Source: Candidula unifasciata | Lineage: Eukaryota > Mollusca > Gastropoda > Stylommatophora > Geomitridae | Assembly (NCBI GenBank): GCA_905116865.2 | Contig: CAJHNH020007556.1 | Location: 1 to 64,000, forward strand | Direction: 5' to 3' | DNA: 64,000 nt | In this document: one piece after another, positions 1 through 34,295 of the stretch | Numbering within the stretch: the stretch's first letter is position 1 | How the letters are laid out: every line of letters begins with the position of its first letter | Notes under the pieces: generated by a model | Database searches by the model: none | Told to the model about the DNA's origin: nothing | Seen by the model: only the letters and a program-made list of their open reading frames with translations | Program-made: the position numbers and the translations under genes

Positions 1-1210
1 AAAATAAATTAAAAACACTATGTTTATTTTTACCTACGATCACATCTAAAACATCAGTGCTCTTTTCTACTTTTAACTAAAATTAAGTCTCAAAACCTCA
101 CGAGTGTCAAACCCCTAGACCGGGAGATCCTGAAATATTTTGGGGTAAATTCAACTCCTTTTGCCCTTTAGCACCTTAACTTTTCTTGTCGTTTTCCCAA
201 CTCCCAAAGCTATTTTTTTTTTTGCGTGCCCGGATCACTCCGTCAACCAAACTAGGGGAAATTCTAGAAGTACGCTAAAAATCCCGCCTTCACGGGGGCT
301 TAAACCCCGGACCACAGCCCCGGGGGCGGACCATACCTCGAGCCCACCACCTTAAAAAGCCTGGAGAGAAAAAGTGGTGTCCCAGTCCTATTTTGAACAC
401 CGCTTTCGTTGGTAACTGTTTGTTTTTGCCCTTCGTTTAAAACCCTTTCCTGTATTAGAATCTAATTAAAGTTACATATCAGCTGTCTATCAATACTTGA
501 AAGAACAAGAACGCTGGGATCTCATCCTGAGACCCAGGTGAATCCTCAGTAACATTCTAGATTTTTCTGTCAGTAGCAAAAACAAAAACCTAACCTGTAT
601 AGTCAGGGGAGACTATATTGGCCATGCGGCCCTAAATCTTTAGGCTCAAAGATCCACCACACCTCGCCTACACAGCCAAAAGTTATATATACGGGCAGTA
701 ATGGCAGTTTTATACTCAGCTCATGACAAAATAACAACTAAAACACATTACATTTTTTCCCCCCTTAAAATGCCAGCCGTGTGGTGTTGGTAGTCATGAT
801 ATCTACAATGTTCTGTCTCGTGTACTTTCAATAGACTTTAACACATATGATCCTCCATGCCATGACGTCAAATTGTATAGCATCTTTTCTCTCGGTCTCT
901 CTCTGCCTCTCCTCCCCTCCAACTTTCCTACTGTCACGATGTACTCCAGTATTTCTCCTTCTCATCATATGACCGAATAATGTAGATTGTCTTTTTCTGA
1001 TGTGAGAAATCAGTTCTCTTCGTGAGTCTTTTAAGACATCTTCATTACTCTTATTATCTGACTACGGTATTCTTATTATTCACTTATATAAGCAGTTTCC
1101 AACTAACTGTTCACTAATCTACCAACTGTCGATGTTTAATTTCCGTATTTCAAGATAAGATTTATATAGCTTTTAAGAATTCTCTTGCTGGTCTCAATTG
1201 TCAAAGACTG
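1..1210. other. 3' flank of the receptor gene, no gene seen
   Basis: No splice-bounded open frame or recognisable domain. It contains one short dispersed repeat (610..690) and otherwise AT-rich unique-looking sequence. It lies beyond the likely poly(A) site of the minus-strand receptor gene. Confidence 0.5.
610..690. repeat. Dispersed repeat shared with 39290..39360
   Basis: Contains GCCATGCGGCCCTAAAT followed by GGCTCAAAGA and a cacaGCCAAAAG tail. The same ordered blocks (GCCATGCGGCCGTAAAT, GGCTCAAAGA, CACGGCAAAAG) recur at 39290..39360 in the same orientation. Probably the body of an unclassified SINE or other retroelement. Confidence 0.5.
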
Positions 1211-1219
1211 TATTATATA

Positions 1220-1308
<89 letters not shown>
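1211..1308. repeat. (TA)n microsatellite
   Basis: About 95 bp of TA/AT dinucleotides with one GTGTGT interruption near the left end. Short open frames across it are artefacts of the repeat. Confidence 0.95.
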
Positions 1309-1309
<1 letters not shown>

Positions 1310-1318
1310 ACTTAACAA

Positions 1319-1649
<331 letters not shown>

Positions 1650-1949
1650 TGTTGAGTCGTGTCTCAGATCTAAAACATCCTGTTTACGTGGCTCTGTATA
1701 TTTGTTCTGCCTTCGTTCTTTGACCATGTGGGTTACTTCGACGTGAGGTTTTTGCGGCTGTCGTGTTTTACTAGAGCGGATAGAAAACGCACTGACCAAC
1801 TCTTGTAATTATTCTTTGCTTCCTCTAAGGGGGGTCTTGTAACACCCGGGTGGTTATTCTTGACTACATATGAACAAACTGAATTTTAAGATTTCGCTTT
1901 TCAAATAATTATATTTTTTTTACTTCTTGTAATCTTTAGTTAATAAATC

Positions 1950-2049
1950 ACACACACTCACACATGCACACAAACACACACACACACACACACCCACCCA
2001 CACACCCACCCACACACCCACACCCACCCACCCAAACCCTCCTCCCCCC

Positions 2050-2098
<49 letters not shown>
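1950..2098. repeat. (CA)n / (CCCA)n microsatellite
   Basis: CA dinucleotides with an internal CCCACC-rich variant block (about 1990..2055), then a pure (CA)n run to 2098. Confidence 0.95.
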
Positions 2099-2102
<4 letters not shown>

Positions 2103-2186
2103 TCTCTCAGGCTGTCTTTCTTGGCATGGATTTAAAGCCACAGTGATGTCGAGCCAATATTGCACAGCAGATCTGGCTCCAGAATA

Positions 2187-2192
2187 TTTATT
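2187..2192 (-). promoter_or_regulatory. Candidate poly(A) signal AATAAA of the receptor gene
   Basis: TTTATT on the plus strand reads AATAAA on the minus strand, about 220 nt downstream of the receptor stop codon (2417..2415). It is the nearest canonical hexamer I found. A cleavage site would lie near 2165-2175. The assignment is positional only. Confidence 0.5.
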
Positions 2193-2414
2193 TGTGTTTT
2201 TAATTAGTGTTATTGATTAGTTCGATCACTTCAGCCAAAGTCAGAGATCAGTTTTATGACACATTGTACCATTAGCAAAACGTCTTCAACAGTTTATAGT
2301 ATATTCTGAATAACTTTTCATCAGATGCGTGGCTGGTCGAGCCAGTGTGAGGACAGATTGACTTTACAAGAAGGCTAGACTAGAAACAAGCGACAGTGTG
2401 ATTTCTTGATTAGT

Positions 2415-24529
<22,115 letters not shown>

Positions 24530-24620
24530 GACGTCACAGAAGACGATCCTGCATTATCCTCATCAACCCAACGTTTCAGAGCCCAGCCATGAGTGTTGAT
24601 AATTCCACAGGCTGCTGTTC
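24530..24620 (-). other. 5' UTR part of receptor exon 1
   Basis: Upstream of the ATG an acceptor-like sequence (CAATTGTTTCTTCCACAG|GAACAG) gives an exon border at 24620. This suggests at least one non-coding exon further upstream, so the promoter would lie to the right, at an unknown distance. Confidence 0.5.
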
Positions 24621-25084
24621 CTGTGGAAGAAACAATTGAGCAGTGGCATCACTGTAAACTATAATCAACTATAAACAGACACTGTAATCACTGGCACCAT
24701 AACGTTTTTTTCTAACGATTTTACTACCGTGCTTTCCTGAAAAGAAGGCCTAAACCCCCCCCCTCCCCCTCCCCCCCCCCTTTTTTTTTCCCCCAAAAGC
24801 ATCTTGATTTTCAGAATAACCACGAGCCCTACCCCCCTATATAGGCCCGAGTACAGGTCGTCACCCAGACTGACGGATTTTGTGATTCATTTGAAACCAC
24901 GACAACAGTAACATCGCCAGACGTACAAACACTACAATAATAGCAAGTTTAAGTTCTTTAAAATGCGAAAAGTTAGCCAAGTTTACAAATGCTCGATGAT
25001 GTAGGAAGTGTCGGCAGAAAGGCACACATAAACAGGCGAAAAGCAATTATGTCACTCGGATAAACACAAATAAGAAGAAAAAAA
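24621..25084. other. Upstream intron or flank, no gene
   Basis: Contains a C-tract/T-tract (about 24755..24793) and AT-rich sequence. No promoter element could be assigned. Confidence 0.35.
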
Positions 25085-25480
<396 letters not shown>

Positions 25481-25792
25481 AACAACAACAACAACAACAA
25501 ACAGCATCAGCAGTATTCTAAGTGACATAGGCCATCAGGATCAGGAGGGAGTGGGAGAAAAAAAAACATAACGTTATAAAGTGTCATAAATACAGACGAA
25601 GGCAGCGCCAGACATTAGTCCTGCCATTTTCATGTTTATTAAGTGTCGTCCTTCCTGTCTGACCTACATTCATTACTGTAAGCCCTCGATTTGACGAACG
25701 ATCTTGTCGGTGAATTTTTTTTTTTTTTTTAAGGTGAGGCTTAAGTCTTAAATCCGATGCATTGATATTTAAGTCCTGAAAGAGCAGTGTCT

Positions 25793-26187
25793 GCTTTCCT
25801 CCGAATAACGGTCCCAAATTATCGAGTATAAGAAAATACCTTAACAGGGCTCCCGTCATATGTAAATTGCGGACCTCTTTCCGGCGACTATACCGCCACC
25901 GCTGAGAGTATGGCTGGGACTCACAAGCTGCAGGAGATGCGGTAACTGCTGCTCGTAAATCCCAGCCAAGTAGTTTAGGTTTCCCCACCCCAACCCCCAC
26001 CCCCAACCTCCGCGCCACGCGTAGCGGTGCGGGGGAAACTCTCGGTGGTGACTTTAACTCGGCGGAACTTTTTCAGCGGTATGCGGTAAAGTCGCCGGAC
26101 AGAGGTCCGCAATTTACAAATGACTGAGGTCCTGTTAGGGTATTTTCTTGGCCTCGATAATTTGGGACCGTTATTCTGAGTATAGCC
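25793..26187. mobile_element. Mutator-like palindromic MITE (copy 1)
   Basis: 395 bp with long inverted arms: left CCTCCGAATAACGGTCCCAA, right ends CCGTTATTCTGAG...TATAGCC. Arms match for about 150 bp (including ATGTAAATTGCGGACCTCT) around a GC-rich centre. It is flanked by identical 9-bp GCAGTGTCT at 25784..25792 and 26188..26196, the target-duplication length of Mutator-like elements. No transposase. The long minus frame across it is not a gene. Confidence 0.75.
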
Positions 26188-26196
26188 GCAGTGTCT

Positions 26197-26751
26197 ATTG
26201 AAGTGGGGTTGGTATTAGGATTTTGCCGCCGACTAGATCTCGATGCATAACCTATGTAGAATAAGTTTCCAGATACCATCGAGTGGTGCTATAGCCAGAG
26301 GCGCCACAAAGAAAACTTTGGAGGGATGGCTAAACCTTGTTTATGTGAATAATAATAAAAATTAAAATGCGCTTAATAGGGAAAAAAATATAATAATGTA
26401 TTTTCAAATAATATGATATTATAAAACAAGTTAAAAACTATCTTCAGCATACACTTGGAACAGTAGGGTGGGGGGAGGGGGGGGGGCTAAGTCCATTACA
26501 AATTAGGGTGCGGGGAACATAGTCGATTTTTGTTGATAGGGTGGGGATGCTAAAGCCGCTTAAGCCTGCGGGTTGTGTCGACCCTGGCCATTTTTGTATG
26601 GAACCTACATCTATGGAGAGTCGTGATGATCTCATAGCTTTGACAAAAACTGGGAACTAGTCTGACGTTTGATCATTTATTTTCCACTAGGTCTTGTCCA
26701 ACTTTGAAACTAATTCGGTCCTGCCAACTACGAGTGTTGTTTTTAATAGAG
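26197..26751. other. Intergenic, no gene
   Basis: AT-rich sequence with a G-tract near 26465..26485. No exon-like frame. Confidence 0.4.
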
Positions 26752-27209
26752 CAGTTCTCAATCTGTGGGTCGCGACCCTTTTGGTGCTTTCTTTTTTTTT
26801 ATTTTAGCCGACACAAATGACGTAACGGGACAATCCAATATTTTAGAGGTTTGTAAGAGCGGGTTTTCCGTGTTTTCTGTGCTTTTTTTTTTTTTTTTTC
26901 TTCCAAGGCCAAGGTTTTGGCGCGTTAACCTAACCCTAACCTAACCAGAACTATACGCTTACTACCCCCTGAAATATTCGACTATCCTGTAACCTGTGAA
27001 TTTCCCCTGTTTGTAGTCGGCTAATAAGAAAGTACCACCCTTTTTTTGGGGGTCGAACCACCCTTTCACAGGGGTCACCTAAGACCATTGCAAAACACAA
27101 ATTCAATGAAATTATGAAGTGGCGAGGAAAATATTTGTAAGGCTGGGGGTCGCCACAACATGAGGACATGTATTATAGGGTCGCGCATTAGGAAGCTTGA
27201 TAGCCACTG
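26752..27209 (+). mobile_element. SPIN-like hAT element interrupted by another element
   Basis: Left part CAGTTCTCAATCTGTGGGTC and GCGACCC; right part resumes at 27037 with GGGGGTCGAACCACCCTTTC, ACAGGGGTCACCTAAGACCA, GGGGGTCGCCACAACATGAG, GGTCGCGCATTAGGAAG and the terminal TTGATAGCCACTG. Without the 254-bp insertion it would be about 200 bp. I recall this order from the SPIN family. Confidence 0.75.
26783..27036. mobile_element. 254-bp element nested in the SPIN-like copy
   Basis: Terminal inverted repeats GGTGCTTTCTT / AAGAAAGTACC, extending to TAGCCGAC / GTCGGCTA with a small gap. Perfect 8-bp target duplication ACCCTTTT (26775..26782 and 27037..27044). An 8-bp duplication fits hAT or P-type transposases. 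The inside holds a short telomere-like CCTAACCCTAACCTAACC stretch near 26930. Confidence 0.72.
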
Positions 27210-27284
27210 CTTTTCATAGAACAGTATGGGGAAGGGATGCCAATTTTTTACCACTTTACAACGGTACGCCTTAGCCATCATACC

Positions 27285-27480
27285 CCCCCCCCCCCCCCGT
27301 ATGTATAATAAAAGAGTAATAAAATATATAACTTTACAGTGTACGGAAACCCCCCCCCCCTCCCGCCCTTGTTTTTCCACTCATCTTCCAGTATATTTTA
27401 AAAAAGTGTAATAAAATACATCATTGAACAGTTTCCCCCCCCCTCCCAAATTTAATAAAATGTGTAAAAAATATATAATA
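27285..27480. repeat. C-tract / AATAAAA module array (3 units)
   Basis: Poly(C) tracts alternate with AT-rich spacers such as GTATAATAAAAGAGTAATAA and AAAAAAGTGTAATAAAATAC. The first two units match, nearly base for base outside the C-runs, the array at 32120..32570. Confidence 0.75.
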
Positions 27481-27751
27481 TACATGTATGCTGTACCATC
27501 ACAATTCAGTATATGTTCTCCTTTTTTTTCTCACTCTCTGTGTGTGGTTAGTATGTGGTGCTGGTAATGGAGCCTAGTGATGGAAACTAAAACTGTGACC
27601 TTCCATAGCCTACCATACTAGGCTACATAAAAGAAGCGATGTGGGCTAGTGACGTCATTATGAAAGAGAACTTAATGGAAATTCTTCATGATTCTTCATG
27701 TGAGTGTATGAGAGATCTTACTAAAAGCTCCAGCTCAGAAGAAGTGAAAGC

Positions 27752-27794
27752 AAGAAAGAAAGAAAGAAAGAAAAGAAAGAAAGAAAGAAAGAAA

Positions 27795-27831
<37 letters not shown>

Positions 27832-27999
27832 AAAGAAAGAAAAAGAAAGAAAGAAAGAAAGAAAGAAAGAAGAAAGAAAGAAAGAAAAGAAAGAAAGAAA
27901 GAAAAGAAAGAAAGAAAGAAAGAAAATAGAGAAAGAAAGAAAGAAAGAAAGAAAAAGAAAGAAAGAAAGAAAGAAGAAGAAAGAAAAGAAAGAAAGAAA

Positions 28000-28072
<73 letters not shown>

Positions 28073-28100
28073 CAGACAGAAAGACAGAAAGAAAGAAAGA
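27752..28100. repeat. (GAAA)n microsatellite, about 350 bp, interrupted
   Basis: GAAA units with many one-base slips (GAAAAG, GAAGAA) and a (GACA)n end. Both strands carry artefactual open frames (Lys/Arg/Glu or Phe/Leu/Ser). Confidence 0.95.
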
Positions 28101-28599
28101 CTAAAGGAGCAAGAGCTAACAAATAAATAGTTCAACAGCAGTCAAACAACAGGAAGTACGCGTAGCTGGACGAACACTGTGGACCAACAACCGGACTATG
28201 ATAGCAGACCTAGACTTGCCAGAAAGGACACAATAATAAACAGACAGGAGCTCAAAGCCCGCGCTGACTATATTTTTAGGGAATAATACCGAATCTTTTT
28301 TCTTTGAAAGATGCCAAAACACACGGCACAAAGGTGCCAAATTGTTAAGTTTTTAATTTTTTTTAAAAATACAGTTAAAACGTGTTTTGAAGGAGGAAAA
28401 AATATATAACTTGTTCACGTTATATCTGACCATATTTGTCTGGTATATCATTGCTGTACAATTTTTGTTTCCTTCAGTTATACAGCCACTGTGGCCTCTT
28501 CCATTTGGTGCAATCAATGTTCTGGAGCAATAACTTTGACCTCTTCAATGAATTTATTGTTAAAGCAACAAAAAAAGTGATCTTTTTTATCTTAATACT

Positions 28600-29830
28600 G
28601 GTAATAGGCACTATAAAATGTGCAGACCATCGCACAATAAGTCTTATGAGTCACATGACTAAGATTTTCTTGAGAATAATTTATGAGAAGAATAAGAAAC
28701 AAAATTAAACCTGAAATCAGCGATGAACAATGTGGATTTGTAGAAGGGAAAGGTACAAACAATGCCATTTACATCCTAAGGACATTGTCAGAAAGAGCTA
28801 TAGAAGTAAAGACTGATTTGTACATATGCTTCGTAGACTATACAAAAGCATTTGACTGTGTGACGCATGAAGAAGTAATCAAACTGTTAGAAAAATTAAA
28901 CATTGATGGGAAAGATCTACGAAAAAAAAAAAGAATATGTATTGGCAGCAAACAGCAGCTATAAGAATTAACAACTGTTTAGGTACATTTCAAAGTATAA
29001 AGAGGGGCGTAGGACAAGGATGTGTACTGTCACCTGATTTTTCAATATACAGTGAATATATAATGAGAGCTTTAATTGGTATGCCCGGAATTGTGGTTGG
29101 TGGGCACAATATAAACAAACTACGTTATGCTGATGACACAGTCTTGATAGTAACAAGTCAGAAAGAACTACAGGAAATGATAGACATTGTGGTGTTAGAA
29201 AGTGGAAGAATGGGCCTCAGTTTGAATAATGGGAAGACATAAGTAATGGTGGTATCAAAGAAACGAATTATTCCTAAGTGTGTAATAAAAGTTGATGGTG
29301 TTTATTTAGGACAAGTACAGAAATTTAAGTATCTGGGCACATGGATAACATCAGATGGAAAATGCATAACTGAAATAAGAAACAGGATAGGACAGGCAAA
29401 AACTGCATTTTATGAAATGACAAAAATTCTTGTGCAATATATCCTTGTCATTGAGAGTTAGAAAAAGAATTCTTGCTTGCTACATACATACAGTTTTAAC
29501 ATATGGCTGTGAATCCTGGACAATCGGTAGGCAGGCCAAACAGTTTCTGGAGGCCTCGGAGATGTGGTTTTACAGAAGAATGCTTAGAATGCCTTGGGCA
29601 GCCAAAAAGAGCAGCCAAGAGGTTTTGAAAGAGGCGGGAGACTGAAGACAACTTATCACAGACATCAGAAGGAGACAGTCATCATTTTTCAGCCATGTTA
29701 TGAGAAGAGGGATAATAGAACATGTTGTGTCGGCACACGAACTGATACATGCTGCAGGAGATCGCAGATTATGGAGAGGCATGATCGCCCACGCCAGTCG
29801 TCAAGGCACCTGATGATGATGATGATGACT
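28600..29830 (+). pseudogene. LINE ORF2 remnant: reverse transcriptase, frame-broken
   Basis: Successive frames read HRTISLMSHMTKIFLRII, RRIRNKIKPEISDEQCGF, DLYICFVDYTKAFD (RT motif A, near 28830), GVGQGCVLSP, and LRYADDTVLI (motif C, YADD at 29126). Then come KYLGTWITSDGK, LTYGCESW, FYRRMLRMPW and SSFFSHVMRRG, ending in a (GAT)n tail near 29828. Breaks: frameshifts near 28690, at the A-run 28921-28932 and near 29440, plus a GAA-to-TAA stop at 29240 (the copy at 46.7 kb has GAA there). About 80 bp near 29725 are missing relative to the 46.7-kb copy. Autonomous non-LTR family; no endonuclease domain recognised upstream. Confidence 0.85.
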
Positions 29831-31182
29831 GTTAAAAAAGAGAAAAGTAAAAAGTACCAAAACATCCGACGCGGTACCAAAAGTAGTTTTGCTCGGCAAG
29901 GGTAGTTCAGTACTGACTGGCACTTTTCCGTCTTTCCCCAGACGATAGTGTTATGTTGCGTTGTGATGAGCCATTGGAATTACAGCCCATGGCGATGGCG
30001 AGTGTGACTAGCAAGACCCGCTGGCGTTAACAAAAGTCTTCCACAATTATAGCACGGAATCTCAGGACCAATGTTGTCAACATTTGTGTTTTTTTTTTTT
30101 TTTTTTTTTCAGACGCTCAGCTCTCATCATATAGTGCAAAATTTCTACCAAACTGACAAATCTGACAGCTCTGCACCAAGCCATTAACAGTGGCACACCC
30201 AATTTTAGGCATTAAACTTGGCGCAAGGAACATAGTCACAATACAACAATAACCGTCTCTTTTATTCTGAAGGGGCTGGTTGACTGTGGCAGATTTATCA
30301 AAAAAGCAGGCTGTAAATATCAGAATACTTATATAAGTGATAACATATCAACACTTACGTAACTCAGTCTCGTGTTCTCAAGCAAATAAACAGCCAGAGA
30401 AAAGCGATGAATCACAACACAAAATGACACAACTTCCCCAGCTCACTTGTTCAATGGATATCCATGATTCCTGTCTGGTTTTCGTCAAACATTTCAGCGG
30501 ATGCTGTTTAAGTGCTGGTGTATCCACAACCAACTCAGATTATAATCAGCGCTTGTATAATGGCGTGTCCACACAGTGACTTTCCCTTTACTATCGTTAC
30601 ACATCACATAGCCTTCTATTTAATGGTGAACCAACTTAGTATGTTGTCGATTGCTATTATTATTTTGGAAACGTTAATTTTTCCTTATATAACAATTATT
30701 TCGTCATTTGAAATAGGTAACTAGATTTGCGCGCGGCAGTACTTTTTTTACTCCTACTATACGATTGTTTAAAAAGTAGTGAAGTAATATAGTAATGAGC
30801 CTACTTTATAAGCTTACTATATTGTGCAATATACTGCAGGCCGCGGTTAAATATCGTCCGGACTACTTGCGCACTTATTTCCTCTGAATGCCAAGTACAC
30901 TCAGGCACAATGACATTGCAGCGACCACTACCGGATTAATTATAATAATGACTTCCTCCTAGTTCCTCTACGGCTGTACATCCACCAGTATCGCACCGCA
31001 TGACTCAGTATCACTCGGGAGCATCGGAACTTGGGGGCTGGGATTCCTAAAGCACGCAGCCCCCCCCCCCCCCCTTTTCCTCACACACAGACACACACAT
31101 ACACTCACACAAACACTTGTGTCCATCCCATTATTTAAGGAGAAAAACAAAGGGTGAGGGAGTATGTAAACAAGTAAAATTA
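29831..31182. other. Intergenic, no gene
   Basis: The open frame at 30337..30579 lacks domain or splice support. A poly(T) lies at 30090..30109, and a C-tract with CA-rich sequence at 31060..31110. Confidence 0.4.
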
Positions 31183-31448
31183 AAGGACCCCTTTCCACGC
31201 CTTCAGGCGTACTGGGCATATAGGGCTAGATCGTGATTTTATACACCAGTCGGCACTTGGTGGGTGATGTGGTCAGCATCACGCCGGTCGCCTTCACTTC
31301 CCAGTACTGCACACGGTACCCACTCAAGGATGGGTCGACCTGGGAGCCAAAGTCGTTTTTGAAAAAAAAAAAGCTAGGTTTTGTCAGGACGAATCCACGA
31401 CCGAAAGATCCGCAGGCGAGCGTCTAGCCCTACACCACAGCGACTCCC
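31183..31448 (-). mobile_element. SINE-A, near full length
   Basis: Minus-strand copy with tRNA head (AAGGGAGTCGCTGTGGTGTA, GCTAGACGCTCGCCTGCGGA), B-box region GGATTCGTCC, body AAGTGAAGGCGACCGGCGTG, ATGCTGACCACATCACCCAC, and tail CCTGAAGGCGTGGAAAGGGG. Confidence 0.82.
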
Positions 31449-31517
31449 TTGTACCATTCCATATGTACCATTCATATTTTTAAAAATATAGTATTTTATT
31501 TTGTTGTCATTCCGCAT

Positions 31518-31518
<1 letters not shown>

Positions 31519-31603
<85 letters not shown>
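31519..31603. repeat. (ATT)n microsatellite
   Basis: About 28 ATT triplets; a short second (ATT)n lies at 31632..31650. Confidence 0.95.
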
Positions 31604-32054
31604 TAGCTCACTCAGTTTCGGCAAATAATAATAATATTATTATTATTATTAGCGTGCACTTAAGCAAAGCTTAACTGCCTGAGAGCACCCCCCCCCCCCC
31701 CTCCCCCCTCCCTCTCCTCTTGCATGCATTCTTTGTGGTAGCATCCCTGGTAGCACTAGTACTTTATCACTACAGAACATACATCTCATAAAGGTTGGCA
31801 TTAGCAGAGCCAACAGGAAGCGGCGGGAAATAACCTTTGCTACAAACAAGTGGTTTTAGTTGAGTCTGTTGGGTTCGGTTTTTATTTTTTATTTAAGTTG
31901 CGTGGATGAGAATGAATGAATTCCTTTTTCCTGTTTGCATTTCACAGCGTGGAAGCTTGAAGACTGATTGCTACATATCATAGGGAAGGCAGTGTCTATG
32001 TTTTGCTGGCTTCAAGCCTTTCTGAATGTTTCTAAACATACACACCTTCAAACC

Positions 32055-32660
32055 ATGGGCGCCGGAATCTGGGGGGGGGGGAGGGGAGGGAGGGAAGGGG
32101 AACGCATGAGCCATCTTAACCTCCCCCCCCCCCCGCCACCCCTTTGCATGTATAATAAAAGTGTAATAAAATATATATCTTTACAGTGTACAGAACCCTC
32201 CCCCACCCCCCCCCCCCCCCCCCCCCCCACATCCCTTAGTATATTTTAAAAAGTGTAATAAAATACATAACGAAAAGTGAGCTAAGCTCCCTCCCCCAAC
32301 CCCCACCACAAAAAAATAATAAAAAATGTAATATAAGATATAATTTAGCAGGGGTGGGGAGGTTGAACACCCCCCCCCCTTTTTTTGCGGCCCAAAATAT
32401 AATAAAAAGTGTAAAAAATAAAAACAAAATACAAATTTAAAGCATGCTACATCCCCCCCCCCCCCCCCCCACCCACCCAACAACTCTCAATATATAATAC
32501 AAAATGTAATAAAGTTTAAAATTTAAAAGGGGGCTGAGCTCCCTATGTCCTTCCCCTTCCATAAAATTTACAAGAAGACTAAATACCCCGCTCCCCTTCC
32601 CCCTTTTTTTTTAACCCATCCCCTCCGTAAATGAATTATTTGTAGCGGCGCCCCTACAAG
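32055..32660. mobile_element. Element with GGCGCC ends and C-tract/AATAAAA array
   Basis: Starts GGGCGCCGGAA and ends GCGGCGCCCC, possible short inverted termini. The inside (32120..32570) holds six units, each a C-run followed by TATAATAAAAGTGTAATAAA-type sequence, about 75-80 bp apart. Related to 27285..27480. Class unknown, no coding capacity. Confidence 0.55.
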
Positions 32661-32686
32661 GATAGCCACAGACATGCACACATCTG

Positions 32687-32735
32687 TGTATGTGTGTGTG
32701 TGTGCGCGCGCGCGCTTGTACGTGCGTGCGTCTGT
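32687..32735. repeat. GT/GC alternating tract
   Basis: GTGTGTGTGTGTGCGCGCGC then GTACGTGCGTGCG: alternating purine-pyrimidine, Z-DNA-prone. Confidence 0.9.
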
Positions 32736-32984
32736 GCACGAATTTGTATGAATGACCATTTGGTGATCATCAATCGTTTTGAATATACGTCCCTGGATCC
32801 ATATTGTTTTTAAACCGACTCTTGAATGAGAAATGAGTATCACGCCTGTCGCCTTTATTTCCTCGAGAATTTTCAGGGACTCATTTTAGACTGCCTCTAT
32901 CTGGAAGACGATCAGTTTGTGTTAAATCATTTTATAAGTTCTGTGTAATAGGCCTGTGTGTTGCACACCTTTAGGTAAGTAAAA

Positions 32985-33200
32985 GTGAAGGATCCTTTTC
33001 CACGCCTTAAGGCGTATAGGGCATATAGGGCTAGACCTATATTTTTATAGACCAATCGGCACAAGATGGGTGATGTGGTCAGTATCAAGCCGCTCACCTT
33101 TAGGACTAGTATAAAAGAGACATCACGTAATATCATGGGAAGGGAAGGCGGCCGGCATGATACTGACCACATCACCCATCAAAAGCTGATTGCTTTATTT
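32985..33200. mobile_element. Inverted pair of SINE-A fragments
   Basis: 32985..33110 is a minus-strand SINE-A 3' half (TTTTCCACGCCTTAAGGCGT, GGTGATGTGGTCAGTATCA). 33145..33200 is a plus-strand fragment of the same family (AAGGCGGCCGGCATGATACT, GACCACATCACCCATC). The two could fold on each other. Confidence 0.7.
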
Positions 33201-33261
33201 AAAAATATGTTTAGCATTATATGCACGGTGCGCTAAAGCGTGAAAAGATTGACTTTATTAG

Positions 33262-33460
33262 CAGTATGTGTGTATACACGCACGCGTGGTATGTATGTGT
33301 GTGTCTGTGTGCGTGCGTGTGTTTACTCATGTGTGTAGACGTGTCTTCGTTTGTGCCGGTGTGTGGGTAATTATATGCGTGCGTATGCATGTTCCTGGGT
33401 TTCTGTGTGTGAGTGAGTGTCTGCACGGTCATGTGTATATGTGCGTGTGAGTGTAGAGAA
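33262..33460. repeat. Degenerate (GT)n-rich tract
   Basis: GTGT/GTGC/GTAT-rich low complexity with many interruptions. Open frames on both strands are artefacts. Confidence 0.7.
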
Positions 33461-33687
33461 GTCTACAGGAAGACTTGAATCACAGTAAGCACACCATTTT
33501 CCAATGTAGTAGTAGTTAGTGTGGACTGCCTACTAATTGCATCTGTGTTGAAACTGCAATGCACTAGCAGATGCTTCCATACACGACGGGGGATTAAAGT
33601 CTAGAGCTCGTTTGTCTATACGGAAGTCACAGGACAGTGCTATTATGACGTGTTTTCTCCTTATGAGTTCAGCAGATCCATTTCATG

Positions 33688-33720
33688 TTTGGAGGTGGGG
33701 GGGGGGGGGGGGGGGGGGGC
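33688..33720. repeat. Poly(G) run
   Basis: About 22 consecutive G after GGAGGTGG; a likely G-quadruplex former on the plus strand. Confidence 0.85.
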
Positions 33721-33878
33721 ACTAACCCCTAACAAGTATGGTCTAACCCCAAAAGTAAAGCTACTACTTACTGCGTGTTTGCGGAGAAGGAATGTTTGCG
33801 CTAAAAGGTGTGGATATCATAGTCTAGCTGTAAACTATACAAAATGTGCCGACCGCCGTTGTTAAGAGCTAACTAAGA

Positions 33879-34275
33879 AGAAAAGGAAGAAGAAGAAGAA
33901 GAAGAAGAAGAAGAAGAAGAAGAAGAAGAAGAAGAAGAAGAAGAAGAAGAAGAAGAAGAAGAAGAAGAAGAAGAAGAAGAAGAAGAAGAAGAAGAAGAAG
34001 AAGAAGAAGAAGAAGAAGAAGAAAAAGACGAAGAAGAAGAAGAAGAAGAAGAAGAAGAAGAAGAAGAAGAAGAAGAAGAAGAAGAAGAGAAGAAGAAGAA
34101 GAAGAGAAGAAGAAGAAGAAGAAGAAGAAGAAGAAGAAGAAAAGAAGAAGAAGAAAACGAAGAAGAAGAAGAAGAAGAAGAAGAAGAAGAAGAAGAAGAA
34201 GAAGAAGAAGAAGAAGAAGAAGAAGAAGAAGAAGAAGAAGAAGAAGAAGAAGAAGGAGGAGGAGGAGGAGGAGGA
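33879..34275. repeat. (GAA)n microsatellite, about 390 bp, ending in (GGA)n
   Basis: GAA triplets with several AAA and GAG interruptions, then (GGA)8 from 34254. Frames of poly-Leu or poly-Phe on the minus strand are artefacts. Long GAA tracts can form triplex structures. Confidence 0.97.
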
Positions 34276-34295
34276 GGTCAAAAGGACCTTGGGAC

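Noticed and set aside
25584..26018. 144-codon minus-strand frame as a gene
   Set aside because: It lies across the palindromic Mutator-like MITE; a related frame at 35839..36105 lies in the second copy, so the similarity is due to the element.
26930..26955. Telomeric repeat marking a chromosome end or fusion
   Set aside because: Only about three CCTAAC-type units inside a 254-bp transposable element.
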